From assembly GCF_051209875.1 (NCBI RefSeq), contig NZ_JBNTQY010000001.1:4092001-4156000 (forward strand): a DNA stretch of 64,000 bases, given 5' to 3'. The translations under genes and the position numbers were made by a program. Positions 54,542 to 63,265 of the stretch are shown in pieces. The notes beneath the pieces are model-generated. The model saw nothing but the letters and a program-made list of their open reading frames with translations, made no database searches and was not told the origin of the DNA. Origin of the DNA: Emticicia sp051209875. GTDB lineage: Bacteria; Bacteroidota; Bacteroidia; Cytophagales; Spirosomataceae. Within the stretch, counting starts at the first letter, position 1; each line of letters starts with the position of its first letter.

Positions 54542-54555
54542 AAACATTCTCCTCA
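54529..54555. terminator. Bidirectional terminator
   Basis: TGAGGAGAA (54529-54537) pairs with TTCTCCTCA (54547-54555). ATTTTT precedes it and AAAAAT follows, so it serves both eboF and the convergent gene at 54564. Confidence 0.8.
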
Positions 54556-54563
54556 AAAATCAA

Positions 54564-56528
54564 TCATTTATTATTGACGTAGAAATAACGTATTCGGCAA
54601 GTATGTCCCACACTTTGGGTATTTTTTTCTTTGGAAATCTTTAATTCCAAAGTATGTTCACCATTTGCTAAGGTGTTTTCAAGCGTGCAAAACCATGGTA
54701 AATGCAGGGATTTACTCCATTGGGTAAATAAATCATACTTTTTCCAGTTTTTCCCATCAACTCGGTATTCAACAATACCTGCATCTTGGCCTGCCGCAAC
54801 TGCAATTCCAATTACATTTCCATTGAATTTTAGCTTTAAAGTACTGCCCATTTTTTCACTAACCAACATTGGCACATCTACAAAATCATTGCGAGTACCT
54901 GTCCCATCATTCGGATTCCATTTTTCAATAATTGACCAATTTTTATCTTTTTTTGCCAAAGAAATATCTAAAAAATGGCCATTAGTATAAGAAAACTGAT
55001 TTAGTTTTTCAGGTAATGAATAGTTGATGATTTTATCATCTGGGTCAAGGTGTCCAGCAAATGCTTTATCAAGTAATGCAATGATTGACTTAGCATAAAT
55101 ACCTTGTCCAAAAGGCGATGGATGGAGATTTTTAAAATCATTTTCCCAAGTAAATTCCTTATTATTGATTCTTTCGGTTACTTCTTTCGCTAAATTTATT
55201 GTTGGAATTTGGTAATAATTGGCAACTTTTTCATGATTCAGTATCACTTGTGGAATTTCACCTTTATTATACCGCTCTATTTTTTCGGGGTCAACAAAGT
55301 GCATAAAAACAATTTCAACTGCAGGATTTTCAGTTCTAATATGTCGCACAATTCCTTCCATTGCCATTATTTGTTCATCCGAACTGGTTCCATTTGTTTG
55401 GTCATTAACGGCAGCCTCCACAAACAATAAATCAATTTTCCCTTTTGAAAGTACATCTTTTTCCAATCTAAAAGCATCAGGTACACTGCCAAACGAAGGT
55501 ATTCCTGCCGTTACAAAATCAAAAGTAGTTTCTTTGAAACGATTTTTAAGATAAGCAGTCACGCTATCACGCCAACCATGATTAAAGGTTATCGAACCTC
55601 CTAAAAAAGCTACACGATTTTGCTTATTTTGATTAAAACTGATTTTACTATTAGGCAATCCTTTATGAAATTGTTGGAAATCAGATGAATTGAGAATGCT
55701 ACTATTAATAGTATGATATTTGATAAAATCTGCCACCATTTGAGGCGTTTCAATATCGAAATGATGTCCATTTAATGTTTGTTCTCCTTTTGTACAGGGT
55801 ATTACAGTGGCAATACCGCCCAATCGAATGTATTTATTGACCAAGAGAAATGTATTTTCTTCCACTGGCACAATCTCATCATTCAAACCAATGGCATGTA
55901 AAACTGGCACTTTTGCTTTTGCTAATGCCTCCAAATTATCAATTGGATTATTTGAAAAACGCTTAGCTTCTTCATCATTTGCAAAACCATACTCTTTTTT
56001 TAGCATTTCCCAATCTGTTTTACTACCCATCCCTTTTCCAAAACCTGCGGGCCAACTTTTAAAATCACAAACAGGAGCTTCGGTATAAATACAAGCTACT
56101 TTTTCTGGGTTTCTTTTTGCCCAATTATAGACATATAAACCACCTCTACTGATTCCTTCTAAAGCTACATGCTTCTTTAGATTGTATTTATGCGTAATAA
56201 AATCATAAAATTTATCCCAAATTGCCATTGCTTTAGGACTACCATATTGATTATCTACATTAATAAAAACCAGATAAAATCCTTGTGCAATTAACAAACT
56301 ATCAGCATCAGTGTGCCAATCAAGAAATTGAGCCTTCCAAATCCACGGATTTTCTGAATGAGTTTTATTTGGCAAAATTATGCTTACTTCTCTTCCCTCA
56401 AAAGTAAAATCTTGACGCACGAAACCATGCCATTTTGATTCTTTAATAGCCTTATTTTCAAGCGTTTGACCGAACAATTGACCTGAAAAACTAAGAAAAA
56501 TAAATAGTAAGTAAAAGGTATTTTTCAT
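54564..56528 (-). CDS. Exported alpha/beta-hydrolase plus SGNH-hydrolase fusion
   Basis: 654 aa from ATG 56528; a possible start 13 codons upstream would spoil the signal peptide. Residues 1-20 (MKNTFYLLFIFLSFSGQLFG) form a signal peptide. The first half is an alpha/beta hydrolase with nucleophile elbow GISRGG near 132, NVDNQYGSPKAMAIW and a late HAIGLNDEIVP. The second half is an SGNH/GDSL domain with GGSITFNHGW, AGIPSFGS and VNDQ blocks, then a DxxH-like HPSPFGQGIY. The C-terminal part is beta-rich. Such fusions act on acylated polysaccharides; the substrate here is not known. Confidence 0.85.
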   Translation of the reverse strand: MKNTFYLLFIFLSFSGQLFGQTLENKAIKESKWHGFVRQDFTFEGREVSIILPNKTHSENPWIWKAQFLDWHTDADSLLIAQGFYLVFINVDNQYGSPKAMAIWDKFYDFITHKYNLKKHVALEGISRGGLYVYNWAKRNPEKVACIYTEAPVCDFKSWPAGFGKGMGSKTDWEMLKKEYGFANDEEAKRFSNNPIDNLEALAKAKVPVLHAIGLNDEIVPVEENTFLLVNKYIRLGGIATVIPCTKGEQTLNGHHFDIETPQMVADFIKYHTINSSILNSSDFQQFHKGLPNSKISFNQNKQNRVAFLGGSITFNHGWRDSVTAYLKNRFKETTFDFVTAGIPSFGSVPDAFRLEKDVLSKGKIDLLFVEAAVNDQTNGTSSDEQIMAMEGIVRHIRTENPAVEIVFMHFVDPEKIERYNKGEIPQVILNHEKVANYYQIPTINLAKEVTERINNKEFTWENDFKNLHPSPFGQGIYAKSIIALLDKAFAGHLDPDDKIINYSLPEKLNQFSYTNGHFLDISLAKKDKNWSIIEKWNPNDGTGTRNDFVDVPMLVSEKMGSTLKLKFNGNVIGIAVAAGQDAGIVEYRVDGKNWKKYDLFTQWSKSLHLPWFCTLENTLANGEHTLELKISKEKNTQSVGHTCRIRYFYVNNK

Positions 56529-56705
56529 AAGAACATTTTTTCCGAATAAGAACCTAAATAGCTGCATTTGAATTTATGCTTGATTTTAAAATTCAATTTA
56601 TGAAATAATTTTTATAGTAATGCCTGTGAAGCAAAATTTCATTTCACTCGAATCATAAAGTGCCTTGCCTAATGATAAATAATATTTCGCTATCAAAAAT
56701 TGGTG

Positions 56706-56713
56706 TAATTTTG
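56706..56713 (+). promoter_or_regulatory. Possible promoter -7 element for the HipA-like gene
   Basis: TAATTTTG fits the Bacteroidetes consensus TAnnTTTG, 27 bp before the ATG at 56740. Confidence 0.4.
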
Positions 56714-56739
56714 CATTTAGTCAAATTCTACATTGTTTT

Positions 56740-57525
56740 ATGCCACATCTCCGAACTGTAAATATTACCCGCTATGTCACGCCTTTGCGTGAAGGTGGTT
56801 CGCTGCCCGCTATTGTCGAGGCTGATGATGGTTTTTTATATGTACTTAAATTTCGTGGGGCTGGTCAAGGCGTAAAAGCATTAATTGCCGAGCTTATCGG
56901 TGGAGAACTGGCACGTGCTTTGGGTTTGAAAATGCCCGAAATTGTATTTGCTACACTTGATGATTCTTTTAGCAAAACCGAACCCGATGAAGAAATCCAA
57001 GATTTACTGCAAGCCAGTGTTGGTTTAAATTTGGGTGTCCATTACCTTTCTGGTTCAATTACTTATGACCCAATTGTAAAAACGATTGAGCCCAAAATTG
57101 CTTCAAAAATTGTGTTGCTCGACTATATTTTGACCAATGTTGACCGCACAGCACGTAATACAAATATGCTCGTTTGGCACAAAGAATTATGGTTGATTGA
57201 TCATGGTGCATCTCTTTATTTTCACCATTCATGGGAAAATTGGGAAGAACAGTCAAAAAGACCATTTGCCGCAATTAAAGACCACGTACTTCTAAGCCAA
57301 GCCACTGAAATAGATGCGATTTTTGAAGAGTTTTGTGCCACAATTACGCCAAAACTCATTAATGAGGTGGTAAGTCTGATTCCCGATGAATGGTTGAGCG
57401 ATTATTCAGTCGCAGATTCTCCAGAAGAACGCCGTCAAGTATATGCTCAATTTATTGAAACAAGAGTAAAAATGATCGATTTTGTAATAAAAGACATTGA
57501 AAATGCAAGAAAATCAACTATATGA
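56740..57525 (+). CDS. HipA-like kinase-domain protein
   Basis: 261 aa. Resembles the stand-alone HipA-like kinases: YVLKFRGAGQGVKALIAELI (nucleotide loop and Lys), ILTNVDRTARNTNMLVW (catalytic Asp and Asn, as DRxxxN) and LWLIDHGASLYFHH (metal Asp of the DFG-like motif). It lacks the N-subdomain of true HipA toxins. It overlaps the DUF3037 gene by 23 bases, a known pairing of unknown function. A role in regulation or toxin-antitoxin activity is possible. Confidence 0.85.
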   Translation: MPHLRTVNITRYVTPLREGGSLPAIVEADDGFLYVLKFRGAGQGVKALIAELIGGELARALGLKMPEIVFATLDDSFSKTEPDEEIQDLLQASVGLNLGVHYLSGSITYDPIVKTIEPKIASKIVLLDYILTNVDRTARNTNMLVWHKELWLIDHGASLYFHHSWENWEEQSKRPFAAIKDHVLLSQATEIDAIFEEFCATITPKLINEVVSLIPDEWLSDYSVADSPEERRQVYAQFIETRVKMIDFVIKDIENARKSTI

Positions 57526-57889
57526 GTATGCCGTCATTAGGGTTGTGCCAAGAGTTGAGCGTGAAGAATTCCTAAACGTTGGCATCATTCTCTATTGCAA
57601 AAAACAAGGTTTTTTACAGGCAAAATTTATTTTAGACAAACACAGGCTCGGAGTTTTTAATAAAGAATTGGACTTTGAAGAATTAGAAAAATACCTCCAA
57701 ACTTGGGAGAAAATTTGTATTGGTGGAAAAGATGGTGGCCCAATCGGACTATTGCCCATTGCCTCACGTTTTCGTTGGCTTACTGCTACACGAAGTACCA
57801 TTATTCAAACCTCCAAGACACACCCTGGTTATTGTAAAAATGCACAAGAAACCCTCGATTGCCTTTTTGAAACTTTGGTGCTTTGCTAA
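57503..57889 (+). CDS. DUF3037 protein
   Basis: 128 aa from ATG 57503; an in-frame TTG at 57497 is less likely. The family is recognised from YEYAVIRVVPRVEREEFLNV, then GIILYCKKQGFLQAKF and IASRFRWLTATRSTIIQTSK. No catalytic motif known. It is translationally coupled to the HipA-like kinase (23-base overlap), and the two-gene unit recurs in many bacteria, so a joint function is likely. Confidence 0.85.
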   Translation: MQENQLYEYAVIRVVPRVEREEFLNVGIILYCKKQGFLQAKFILDKHRLGVFNKELDFEELEKYLQTWEKICIGGKDGGPIGLLPIASRFRWLTATRSTIIQTSKTHPGYCKNAQETLDCLFETLVLC

Positions 57890-57974
57890 AAAACAATTCC
57901 CTTTCAAGAATAATTGAGTACATAAAGTTGTTATTCTGAAAAAGATATATAATTTAGCATTAAAAATATTTTTT

Positions 57975-58223
57975 ATGGAATTAAATACACTTGAACTTAA
58001 AAATGATCTTCACGCATTGGTAAGTAATACGAATGATGAAGATGTTTTGCTTCGTGTAAAGGAATATTTTACCGAATTAAAAAACAAAGAAGACTGGTGG
58101 CATTCGCTTACTTCACAACAAAAAAATAATGTAGAGATTGGCACGCAACAGTTAGAAAACAGGCAGAAATTCTCTAACGATGAAGTTCGTATAGAAGTCA
58201 ATAAATTGTTGAAGCGAAAATGA
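57975..58223 (+). CDS. Antitoxin-like small protein
   Basis: 82 aa, helical and charged, with a pattern typical of antitoxins paired with ParE: ELKNDLHALVSNTNDEDVLL near the N-terminus and FSNDEVRIEVNKLLKRK at the C-terminus. It overlaps the toxin gene by the ATGA junction. It should bind its toxin and repress its own promoter, which would lie in the 85-bp gap upstream. Confidence 0.75.
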   Translation: MELNTLELKNDLHALVSNTNDEDVLLRVKEYFTELKNKEDWWHSLTSQQKNNVEIGTQQLENRQKFSNDEVRIEVNKLLKRK

Positions 58224-58513
58224 ATCAAGCGAAAGAAATTTATTGGTCTGCCTTAGCGAAAGATACATATTCTGAACTTTTAAAATATTTGTTAGATAAT
58301 TACCCTTCCGAAATTGCTATCAATTTTGACGATAAAGTGAATGATTTAATCAATCGTCTTAAATATTTTGACCAACTTTGCCCTCCTTCAAAAATTGTTG
58401 TAAACTACCATAAATGCGTCATCAATAAACAAAATTCTTTGATTTATAGAATCAATAATAATCACATTGAAATTGTAGCTTTTATTGATAATCGAAGCGA
58501 TTTTTCTTATTAA
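58220..58513 (+). CDS. ParE/RelE-superfamily toxin
   Basis: 97 aa. The type II toxin fold is readable: KEIYWSALAKDTYSELLKYL at the N-terminus (W-S-x-x-A motif), then QLCPPSKIVVNYHKCVI and SLIYRINNNHIEIVAFIDNR at the C-terminus. Whether it acts on gyrase (ParE) or on mRNA (RelE) cannot be said. It starts within the antitoxin stop codon (ATGA), so the two are coupled. Confidence 0.8.
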   Translation: MNQAKEIYWSALAKDTYSELLKYLLDNYPSEIAINFDDKVNDLINRLKYFDQLCPPSKIVVNYHKCVINKQNSLIYRINNNHIEIVAFIDNRSDFSY

Positions 58514-58522
58514 ATAGCTCTA

Positions 58523-58738
58523 ATGAATTCACAAATACTCCAAGATTTAGTTAAAATGCAAATGCCGTTTGGTAAATACAAAGGCACTTTGATCTGTGAT
58601 TTACCAGAATACTACCTGATTTGGTTTCAAAACAAAGGTTTTCCCGAAGGAAAATTAGGGATGTTGCTCTCGACCATGTATGAAATTAAATTGAATGGTT
58701 TAGAATATTTATTAAAGCCTTTGAAAAAGCCATTTTGA
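58523..58738 (+). CDS. DUF3820 protein
   Basis: 71 aa. The family signature MPFGKYKGTLICDLPEYYLI, then WFQNKGFPEGKLGMLLSTMY is the complete DUF3820 domain, a small conserved protein of unknown function, often near exonucleases or toxin genes. It lies 9 bp after the toxin and may share its transcript. Confidence 0.85.
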   Translation: MNSQILQDLVKMQMPFGKYKGTLICDLPEYYLIWFQNKGFPEGKLGMLLSTMYEIKLNGLEYLLKPLKKPF

Positions 58739-58868
58739 CAAAAAATAGTACTATATGGATAGAAATACGCCATTTTGACAGCAATTCTTTATTGGCAAAA
58801 TTATTGATTAAAGGGAGATTAAAAAAAGCCTCAAAATTATTTATAATTTTATACAAAAAGGAGACATA

Positions 58869-59882
58869 ATGCTGTCGTTTTTAACTTCTTCCATTAGCGA
58901 AGAAAATACCTTTCAAAATCCTGCAAATGATGATGACCTTTTGGATGCTTATTCAAAGACCATTACAAAAGTAGTCGATAAAACAAGTAATTCGGTAGTT
59001 CAGATTAAAGTGCTGAAAAAGCCAGTTCAAAATGCCAACCCAAGATTAAGACAAGGACAAGAAGCTGGTGGCTCTGGCTTCATTATCTCAAGCGATGGTT
59101 TTGTGATAACTAATAATCATGTGGTTAGTAATGCCTTGAAGGTAGAAGTTGGCATGATGGACGGTAAAATTTATGAAGCTTATGTGATTGGCACAGACCC
59201 TTACACCGATATTGCCGTCTTGAAAATCTATGGTGATTCATTAAAACCACTTGCATTTAGTGATTCTGATAAACTAAAAGTTGGACAAATTGCCGTCGCC
59301 ATTGGTAATCCTTTAGGATTTCAATATACAGTGACAGCAGGAGTAGTCAGTGCATTGGGACGTACCTTGAGAAGTGAAACCGGAAGGATGATTGATGATG
59401 TCATTCAAACCGACGCTTCTTTAAATCCAGGAAATTCAGGTGGACCATTGGTCAATTCTCGTGGTGAAGTCATTGGCGTAAATACAGCAGTTATCGCCCA
59501 AGCCCAAGGGATTTGCTTCGCAGTATCAGCCAATATCACCAAATATGTTGCGGGCAAACTTATTCTTGAAGGAAAAGTAAAAAGAGCTCAATTAGGTATA
59601 GCGGGGCAAGTTGTCAATTTATCTGAGCGAATGATTGCCTATAATAAGCTTACTAAATCAACGGGTGTTTATATCAGTGATGTTATTCCCGATGCAAATG
59701 CTAAAAATGATGAATTAAGAAGAGCTGACATCATTATTGGTATCAATGATATTTCGACTGCTTCCATAGAAGATTTGCATCGCATACTCAATGATGAATT
59801 AATCAACAAAGTTGTGATAGTGAATATACTTCGTGGTGGCATCAGTAAAAAAGTATCAGTATTAGCAGGTGAGTTAAAATAA
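58869..59882 (+). CDS. HtrA/DegP-like serine protease with PDZ domain
   Basis: 337 aa. The trypsin-like domain has the triad His84 (TNNHVVSN), Asp114 (TDIAVLKI) and Ser190 (NPGNSGGPLV), followed by one PDZ domain at about 240-335 (QLGIAGQVVN, GVYISDVIPDANA, VVIVNILRGG). Unlike most DegP/DegS proteins it begins MLSFLTSSISEENTFQ without a visible signal peptide or membrane anchor, so it may be cytoplasmic, or its true start may be elsewhere. A good ribosome binding site (AAGGAGA) lies 6 bp before the ATG, which supports this start. Confidence 0.88.
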   Translation: MLSFLTSSISEENTFQNPANDDDLLDAYSKTITKVVDKTSNSVVQIKVLKKPVQNANPRLRQGQEAGGSGFIISSDGFVITNNHVVSNALKVEVGMMDGKIYEAYVIGTDPYTDIAVLKIYGDSLKPLAFSDSDKLKVGQIAVAIGNPLGFQYTVTAGVVSALGRTLRSETGRMIDDVIQTDASLNPGNSGGPLVNSRGEVIGVNTAVIAQAQGICFAVSANITKYVAGKLILEGKVKRAQLGIAGQVVNLSERMIAYNKLTKSTGVYISDVIPDANAKNDELRRADIIIGINDISTASIEDLHRILNDELINKVVIVNILRGGISKKVSVLAGELK

Positions 59883-59964
59883 AATCAAAAAACTTTTCTT
59901 GATACTTATACAAACTATCTATTGATAATTCCTGTTATTTCAATGAAATAAACCATTCAAATAG

Positions 59965-60672
59965 ATGTCAGAAATAAAAACAGCCCTTATCACAGGTGGC
60001 TCAAAAGGAATTGGCTATGGCGTTGCCGAAACTTTAATAAAAGAAGGCATAAAAGTTGCCATCACCAGCCGTTCGCAAGCAGCAGCCGATGAAGCTGCGG
60101 CAGAATTAAACAAAATTAAAGAAGGTTATGCACTTGGAATTGTTTCAGATGTTAGAAATTTAACATCACAACAAAGTGCTGTTGATGCTGTCATCAACAC
60201 TTGGGGAAGACTCGATTATTTCATTGCCAATGCAGGTGTAGGTCACTTCGCTCCTATCCAAACGCTTTCGACAGAGCAATGGCACGAAATGATTGACATT
60301 AATTTAACTGGTGTATTTTATAGCATAAAAGCGTCTTTAGAAGCCTTAAAAGCTACAAAAGGTTATTTTATCAGTATCGCAAGTTTGGCTGGAACAAATT
60401 TCTTTGCCAGTGCAAGTGGCTATAATGCCAGCAAATTTGGTTTAGTTGGTTTCACACAGGCAATCATGCTTGACTTGAGAAATGAAGGTATCAAAGTTTC
60501 AACGATTATGCCTGGCTCAGTTGCTACCCATTTCAATAACCACGAGCCAAGCGAAAAAGATGCTTGGAAAATTCAACCAGAAGATATTGGACAAATCGTT
60601 TCGGATTTAATAAAAATGCCTGCTCGCACTTTGCCAAGTAAAATTGAAGTAAGGCCAACAATGCCTAAGTAA
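59965..60672 (+). CDS. Short-chain dehydrogenase/reductase
   Basis: 235 aa. Rossmann motif TGGSKGIGYG (about 10-19), NAGVG at about 89-93, catalytic Ser in ISIASLAGTN and the Tyr-x-x-x-Lys of YNASKFGLVG (about 154-158). Classical SDR of the 3-ketoacyl/alcohol reductase type; the substrate cannot be told. The SRSQAA region after strand 2 (basic Arg) suggests NADP(H). It stands alone between the protease and a terminator. Confidence 0.9.
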   Translation: MSEIKTALITGGSKGIGYGVAETLIKEGIKVAITSRSQAAADEAAAELNKIKEGYALGIVSDVRNLTSQQSAVDAVINTWGRLDYFIANAGVGHFAPIQTLSTEQWHEMIDINLTGVFYSIKASLEALKATKGYFISIASLAGTNFFASASGYNASKFGLVGFTQAIMLDLRNEGIKVSTIMPGSVATHFNNHEPSEKDAWKIQPEDIGQIVSDLIKMPARTLPSKIEVRPTMPK

Positions 60673-60688
60673 TATTTATTAAAGCTTC

Positions 60689-60740
60689 AAGATGCCACAA
60701 CTTATTATCAAAAATAATAGTTTGTGGCATCTTTGTTTTT
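60689..60740 (+). terminator. Intrinsic terminator after the SDR gene
   Basis: AAGATGCCACAA (60689-60700) pairs perfectly with TTGTGGCATCTT (60722-60733), followed by TGTTTTT. Confidence 0.85.
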
Positions 60741-60779
60741 ATATTTGCCAAACCTTTTTTCATCAAAAGCTGCTAACAA

Positions 60780-62459
60780 ATGAAATTTTTTATCATTCCC
60801 TCTTTTCTTTGTTTATCCTTACTTATTTCTTGCAAAAAAGACTTAAACTATGATATCATTATAAAAAATGGCATAGTTTACGATGGAAATGGTGGTGAAC
60901 CTCAAAAAATCGACATCGCTATCAAAGCTGATACAATTGCTTTCATTGGCGATTTATCGAATGAAACAAATACTAAACAAATCATTGATGCCAAAGGGAT
61001 GGCGGTTGCTCCAGGCTTTGTGAATATGCTGAGTTGGAGTACTGAAAGTTTGATTCAAGATGGCCGCTCTATGGGCGAAATAACACAAGGTGTAACACTC
61101 GAAGTAATGGGCGAAGGTGATTCGATGGGGCCCCTGAGCGAGTCGATGAAAAAGGATTTTCAAAATGCACAAGGTGATATTAAATATAAAGTAGAATGGA
61201 ATAGTTTGAGTGAATATCTCAATTATTTAGAAAAAAGAGGAGTTTCTACCAATGTTGCCTCATTTGTGGGTGCTGCTACTGTAAGAGCCAATGAATTAGG
61301 CTATGCCAATCGCCCACCAAAAGCAGAAGAATTGGAACGAATGAAGCAGCACGTCAGAAAAGCCATGCAAGAAGGGGCAATGGGTGTGGGTTCAGCTTTA
61401 ATTTATGTTCCTGGAACTTATGCAAATACCAATGAGCTAATTGAGTTATCAAAAGTAGCTGCAGAATATGGTGGTATGTATATTTCTCATATTAGAAGTG
61501 AGGGAAATCGCTTAGAAGAAGCTATCAATGAGGTAGTTACGATTGCAAAAGAAGCTAATATTCATGCAGAAATCTATCATTTAAAGGTTGCTGGTAAGAA
61601 TAACTGGCCAAAAATGGATAAAGTGATTGCCAAAATTGATAGTGCAAGAAAAGCTGGTATCAATGTAACAACTGATATGTATAATTATATTGCGGGAGCA
61701 ACTGGCTTGGATGCTGCGATGCCACCTTGGGTACAAGAAGGTGGTTTACAAGAATGGAGAAGACGCTTGAAGTCAGGTACCATCAGTACACAAGTAGGCA
61801 AAGAAATGCGTACACCTCAAAACGACTGGGAAAATCTTTGCTTGGCGGCAGGAGCTGATAAGACGCTTTTGATAGGTTTCAAGCAAGATTCACTAAAAAA
61901 ATATATTGGTAAAACGCTCGCCGAAGTTGCTGCAATCAAAAAGAAAACATGGTATGATACAGCAATGGAATTAATTATTTCTGACGATTCTCGTGTGGAT
62001 GTTGTTTATTTTTTGATGAGTGAAGAAAATATTAAAAAGCAATTACAGCTTCCATATATGAGTTTTTGCTCAGATGCAGCTTCAATGGCTCCTGAAGGGG
62101 TGTTTTTAAAGTCGAGCAATCACCCTCGTGCATATGGAAATTTTGCACGACTACTCGGAAAATATGTTCGTGATGAAAAAGTAATCACACTTCAAGAAGC
62201 AGTGAGAAAACTCACATCTTTACCTTGTGATAATTTAAAAATCCAAAAAAGAGGTCGTTTAAAAGCTGGGAATTATGCCGACATCGTTATTTTCGACCCT
62301 CAAAAGATTCAAGACAAAGCCACTTTTGAAAAGCCCCACCAACTTTCAGAAGGCATGATTCATGTCTTGGTCAATGGGCAACAAGTGCTGAAAGATGGCG
62401 TACATACAGGCGTAAAATCTGGCCGATTTGTTCGTGGACCTGGTTGGGTTGGAAAATAG
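60780..62459 (+). CDS. N-acyl-D-amino-acid deacylase-like lipoprotein (amidohydrolase)
   Basis: 559 aa. Lipobox ISC with Cys18, so exported and lipid-anchored. Amidohydrolase features of D-aminoacylases: YDIIIKNGIVYDGNGGEPQK at the N-terminal sandwich, HIRSEGNRLEEAI, AEIYHLKVAGKNNWPKM (metal His), Asp in FCSDAASMAPEG and the C-terminal KLTSLPCDNLKIQKRGRLKA, then GNYADIVIFDP. The family hydrolyses N-acyl-D-amino acids or D-dipeptides, here probably scavenged in the periplasm. The usual N-terminal HxH appears as FVNMLSW, so the first metal pair is lost, which is a known variation of this family. Confidence 0.85.
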   Translation: MKFFIIPSFLCLSLLISCKKDLNYDIIIKNGIVYDGNGGEPQKIDIAIKADTIAFIGDLSNETNTKQIIDAKGMAVAPGFVNMLSWSTESLIQDGRSMGEITQGVTLEVMGEGDSMGPLSESMKKDFQNAQGDIKYKVEWNSLSEYLNYLEKRGVSTNVASFVGAATVRANELGYANRPPKAEELERMKQHVRKAMQEGAMGVGSALIYVPGTYANTNELIELSKVAAEYGGMYISHIRSEGNRLEEAINEVVTIAKEANIHAEIYHLKVAGKNNWPKMDKVIAKIDSARKAGINVTTDMYNYIAGATGLDAAMPPWVQEGGLQEWRRRLKSGTISTQVGKEMRTPQNDWENLCLAAGADKTLLIGFKQDSLKKYIGKTLAEVAAIKKKTWYDTAMELIISDDSRVDVVYFLMSEENIKKQLQLPYMSFCSDAASMAPEGVFLKSSNHPRAYGNFARLLGKYVRDEKVITLQEAVRKLTSLPCDNLKIQKRGRLKAGNYADIVIFDPQKIQDKATFEKPHQLSEGMIHVLVNGQQVLKDGVHTGVKSGRFVRGPGWVGK

Positions 62460-62476
62460 TTGTTTTTAGGGAAGAT

Positions 62477-63226
62477 TTACTTCTTAGCTTCCAAAACTAT
62501 ATAAGGGGATAAAAATCGACTTTCTATTGGAATAATTCTGGTAAAAATCTTCCCTAAAACCCAAATAGATTTGACAAAAATATTTGTAAAAACAGATTTC
62601 TCATCTTTGTTTTCTAACCAAACACTAAATTTTCTATAATAATAACATTTGACATCTTTTAGATCCAATTCTTTAGAAATTTTATAGAGCAAATCAATAT
62701 CCATCATTTGGATATTATGTTTGCTATAATTTAGAGGATCAAAAGTTTTTTGAATCCAACCATTTACGCCTCTAAAATTGGGGAGTGTGATGAGCAATGT
62801 GCCATTATCTTCCAAAAATTGGACATGACGCTTAATTACATCTTTTGTATCTTCAAAATGCTCAATAAACCCACAAGAAAGCACTAAATCATATTTTTTT
62901 TCGGGAATATATTTAAAAAGATCCGTCTGTATGATATTTATGGCATCTTGTTTTAACTCATTTTTCTCCAGTAAACTATTAATGATTCCGAAATGGACAA
63001 AATAATCTAATAGTGTTGTATTGATTTGATAATATTTCTTTAACAATATGGCATAATATCCTGGAAAACCACCTATTTCGATAGCAGATTGAATATTTTT
63101 TCCCTCTAAAATTTTTTCAACTAAATCACCTAATTCGTATTTTTTTTCAATCTTAAAAACAAGGTTATCTTTCGATTCCCAATAACTTTTCCAAAAAGAT
63201 GGTGTTGTTAATTCATTATTATTCAT
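62477..63226 (-). CDS. Class I SAM-dependent methyltransferase
   Basis: 249 aa. Methyltransf_23/11 type: AdoMet-binding glycine motif AIEIGGFPGYYAILLKKY (about 41-58), the acidic loop DYFVHFG, and motif IV DLVLSCGFIEHFEDTKDVI (about 115-133). The C-terminal part holds hydrophobic stretches but no signal peptide. Substrate unknown. It is 40 bp downstream of the YfhO-like gene on the same strand, so a role in cell-surface polysaccharide or lipid synthesis is plausible (inference). Confidence 0.85.
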   Translation of the reverse strand: MNNNELTTPSFWKSYWESKDNLVFKIEKKYELGDLVEKILEGKNIQSAIEIGGFPGYYAILLKKYYQINTTLLDYFVHFGIINSLLEKNELKQDAINIIQTDLFKYIPEKKYDLVLSCGFIEHFEDTKDVIKRHVQFLEDNGTLLITLPNFRGVNGWIQKTFDPLNYSKHNIQMMDIDLLYKISKELDLKDVKCYYYRKFSVWLENKDEKSVFTNIFVKSIWVLGKIFTRIIPIESRFLSPYIVLEAKK

Positions 63227-63265
63227 AAAATACCCACTAAAATTACTTTTTGATTCATTATTATT

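Noticed and set aside
62440..62456. TGGTTGGGTTGG resembling a repeat arm
   Set aside because: It is the coding end of the D-aminoacylase (GPGWVGK) and has no partner arm 28 nt away. The similar match near 48953 is also coding.
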